From an uncultured Collinsella sp. (GTDB lineage: Bacteria; Actinomycetota; Coriobacteriia; Coriobacteriales; Coriobacteriaceae), in contig CABUHI010000047.1 of NCBI GenBank assembly GCA_902491345.1, positions 1 through 6,870 on the forward strand: a DNA stretch of 6,870 nucleotides, given 5' to 3'. The notes below the pieces were generated by a model. That model did not search any database, was not told the origin of the DNA, and saw only the letters and a program-made list of their open reading frames with translations. The first letter of the stretch is position 1. Every line of letters starts with the position of its first letter. A program made the position numbers and the translations under genes. Shown in pieces: positions 5,902 to 6,870 of the stretch.

Positions 5902-6623
5902 CAGTGTCTCCCACCCTCAAAGCGCACCGCAAAGTAGGCGTCTTGGAATCCCTGCTTGCAGCTGCGCGAAAGCGGGATGCACGCGCCCGAGCGCATGACG
6001 ATGTCCGTGCGGTCAAAGTGATCGATATTGCGCAGGTTGACCTGGTAGCTGCGGTGGCATTTAAAGAAGACCGCGTTTTGCTCCAAGCGGTCCTCGACGC
6101 TGCGGAACGACTCGAGTGCCTCGATATCGCGTCCGTCGCGCAGGTGGAAGACCACGTGCTTGTTGCGCGCCTCGGCATATTCGATGTCGGACAGGCGCAG
6201 GGCGTGGTAGCCAAAGGAAGTTTTGATCACGAGCTCGTCGGTTGCCGCCGGGCGCATGCTCGAAAGCTCGTCGAGCAACTGCGCCAGGCGCTCGTAGGCC
6301 ATGGGCTTGAGCAGATAATCGAAGGCGCGGACCTCGTAGGACTCCAGTGCAAACTCGGGCGATGAGGTGAGGAACACCAGGCGCACGGCGGTATCGGCCT
6401 GGCGCAGTTCGCGCGCGGTGTCCATGCCGTTGACGAGCGGCATGATCATGTCGAGCAGAATGATGTCGGCGCGCGACGCGGCATGGCGCGCCAGCAGGTC
6501 CTCGCCGCGCGTGACGAGCGCAACATCGACCGCCGTGCCCGTCTCGCTCGACCAACGGTCGATCATCCGGTGCAGTCTATCTAGAAAAGCGACGTCATCG
6601 TCGCAGGCAATAATCTTGAGCAT
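5901..6623 (-). CDS. LytTR-family response regulator
   Basis: A 240-residue DNA-binding response regulator, partner of the kinase that overlaps its 3' end by one base. The receiver domain (about 1-120) has the acidic cluster D8-D10, phosphoacceptor D58 in ILLDMIMP, T86 and K106-P107. The LytTR DNA-binding domain (about 128-235) has IEYAEARNKHVVFHL (147-161) and FFKCHRSYQVNLRNI (186-200), typical of the AgrA/LytR family. All receiver residues needed for phosphotransfer are present. The start ATG at 6623 has AAGGGGG (6628-6634) four bases upstream. LytTR regulators usually bind direct repeats upstream of their targets; no convincing pair was found in the 247 bases upstream, so targets are not evident. 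Confidence 0.94.
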   Translation of the reverse strand: MLKIIACDDDVAFLDRLHRMIDRWSSETGTAVDVALVTRGEDLLARHAASRADIILLDMIMPLVNGMDTARELRQADTAVRLVFLTSSPEFALESYEVRAFDYLLKPMAYERLAQLLDELSSMRPAATDELVIKTSFGYHALRLSDIEYAEARNKHVVFHLRDGRDIEALESFRSVEDRLEQNAVFFKCHRSYQVNLRNIDHFDRTDIVMRSGACIPLSRSCKQGFQDAYFAVRFEGGRH

Positions 6624-6834
6624 TCGGCCCCCTTAAGTAGTTCGATTTTGCCACATCGGGTACGCGCCGCTTGCGGGGGTGCGGACCGTTTGCGCCCCAC
6701 GGCGTGCAACTCGCGCCAAGCGGTATTGCGGTGGCGAAAGATGCCCCTTGCGCTACCGAAAGCCCGGCTATCCTCAGCTTGCCAGTTCGAAAATGGACCT
6801 GCCACATGACTGAATCTTTATTTCAACTTTACAC
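6624..6834. other. Non-coding region upstream of the regulator-kinase operon
   Basis: 211 bases with no supportable gene on either strand. The open frames here lack ribosome binding sites and family-like sequence. It should hold the operon promoter; the bases at 6645-6650 are the only reasonable -10 near the start. The stretch at 6800-6834 is distinctly AT-rich compared with the rest. Confidence 0.5.
6645..6650 (-). promoter_or_regulatory. Candidate -10 for the response regulator operon
   Basis: The minus strand reads TGGCAAAAT, an extended -10 form (TG-N-CAAAAT), which would give a leader of about 15 bases. No clear -35 is present. Confidence 0.25.
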
Positions 6835-6870
6835 CTAGGTTTACAGCTGTCTTGTCAGCTGTAAACCTAG
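6835..6870. repeat. Perfect 15-bp inverted repeat at the right edge
   Basis: CTAGGTTTACAGCTG (6835-6849) and its exact complement (6856-6870) flank the six-base loop TCTTGT; pairing may continue past the window. On the minus strand the following bases (GTGTAAAG) are not a U-tract, so it is not clearly a terminator in that direction; the plus-strand tail cannot be seen. Each arm also contains the short palindrome CAGCTG. Confidence 0.8.

Noticed and set aside
6581..6807. Minus-strand ORFs of 70-74 residues upstream of the regulator, considered as a signal peptide gene
   Set aside because: They have no ribosome binding site, no precursor-like hydrophobic or Cys motif, and overlap the regulator start region.
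6800..6834. LytTR-type direct repeats (AAAGTTGAA-like) upstream of the regulator
   Set aside because: One near match to the consensus, but the second candidate is poor and at 17-base rather than about 21-base spacing.

Overview
This window looks like chromosomal DNA of a GC-rich gut actinobacterium of the class Coriobacteriia, most likely Collinsella. That assignment is inferred from GC-rich codon use, the gene content and the style of the two-component system; no 16S rRNA or other marker is present. Seven protein genes are supported. No gene is broken, and there is no sign of an insertion sequence, CRISPR array, tRNA or rRNA.

Layout, left to right. Positions 1-2426 (minus) hold hypF, the carbamoyltransferase of [NiFe]-hydrogenase maturation; only its last few codons are cut off at the left edge. 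Positions 2427-2542 separate hypF from nikR and contain an 80-bp nested inverted repeat built from four copies of an 11-bp motif. Positions 2543-3055 (minus) hold a NikR nickel repressor with an extra His/Cys-rich N-terminus. One base further upstream, at 3057-3305 (minus), is an 82-residue helical-hairpin protein of unknown family, translationally coupled to nikR. Positions 3306-3526 hold a good minus-strand terminator and a weak promoter. Positions 3527-3847 (minus) encode thioredoxin. It is divergent from 3984-4559 (plus), a 191-residue protein that resembles a degenerate uracil-DNA-glycosylase fold. Convergent with that gene is a minus-strand operon: a LytTR response regulator (5901-6623) followed by a GHKL sensor kinase (4624-5901), joined by a TGATG stop/start overlap. 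The right edge (6835-6870) is a perfect 15-bp inverted repeat.

How the genes fit together. The left half is a nickel/hydrogenase module: the 82-residue protein and NikR form one transcription unit that reads toward hypF. NikR would sense Ni(II), and HypF makes the CN ligands of the NiFe active site. The His-rich NikR tail and the His-patterned small protein suggest extra metal handling, which is an inference. The middle is a divergent thioredoxin/UDG-like pair sharing a symmetric promoter region. The right half is an Agr-like signalling pair whose signal and targets are not visible here.

Most interesting points: the His-patterned helical hairpin coupled to nikR, the nested four-motif palindrome between nikR and hypF, and the UDG-like protein that seems to have lost its catalytic motif.
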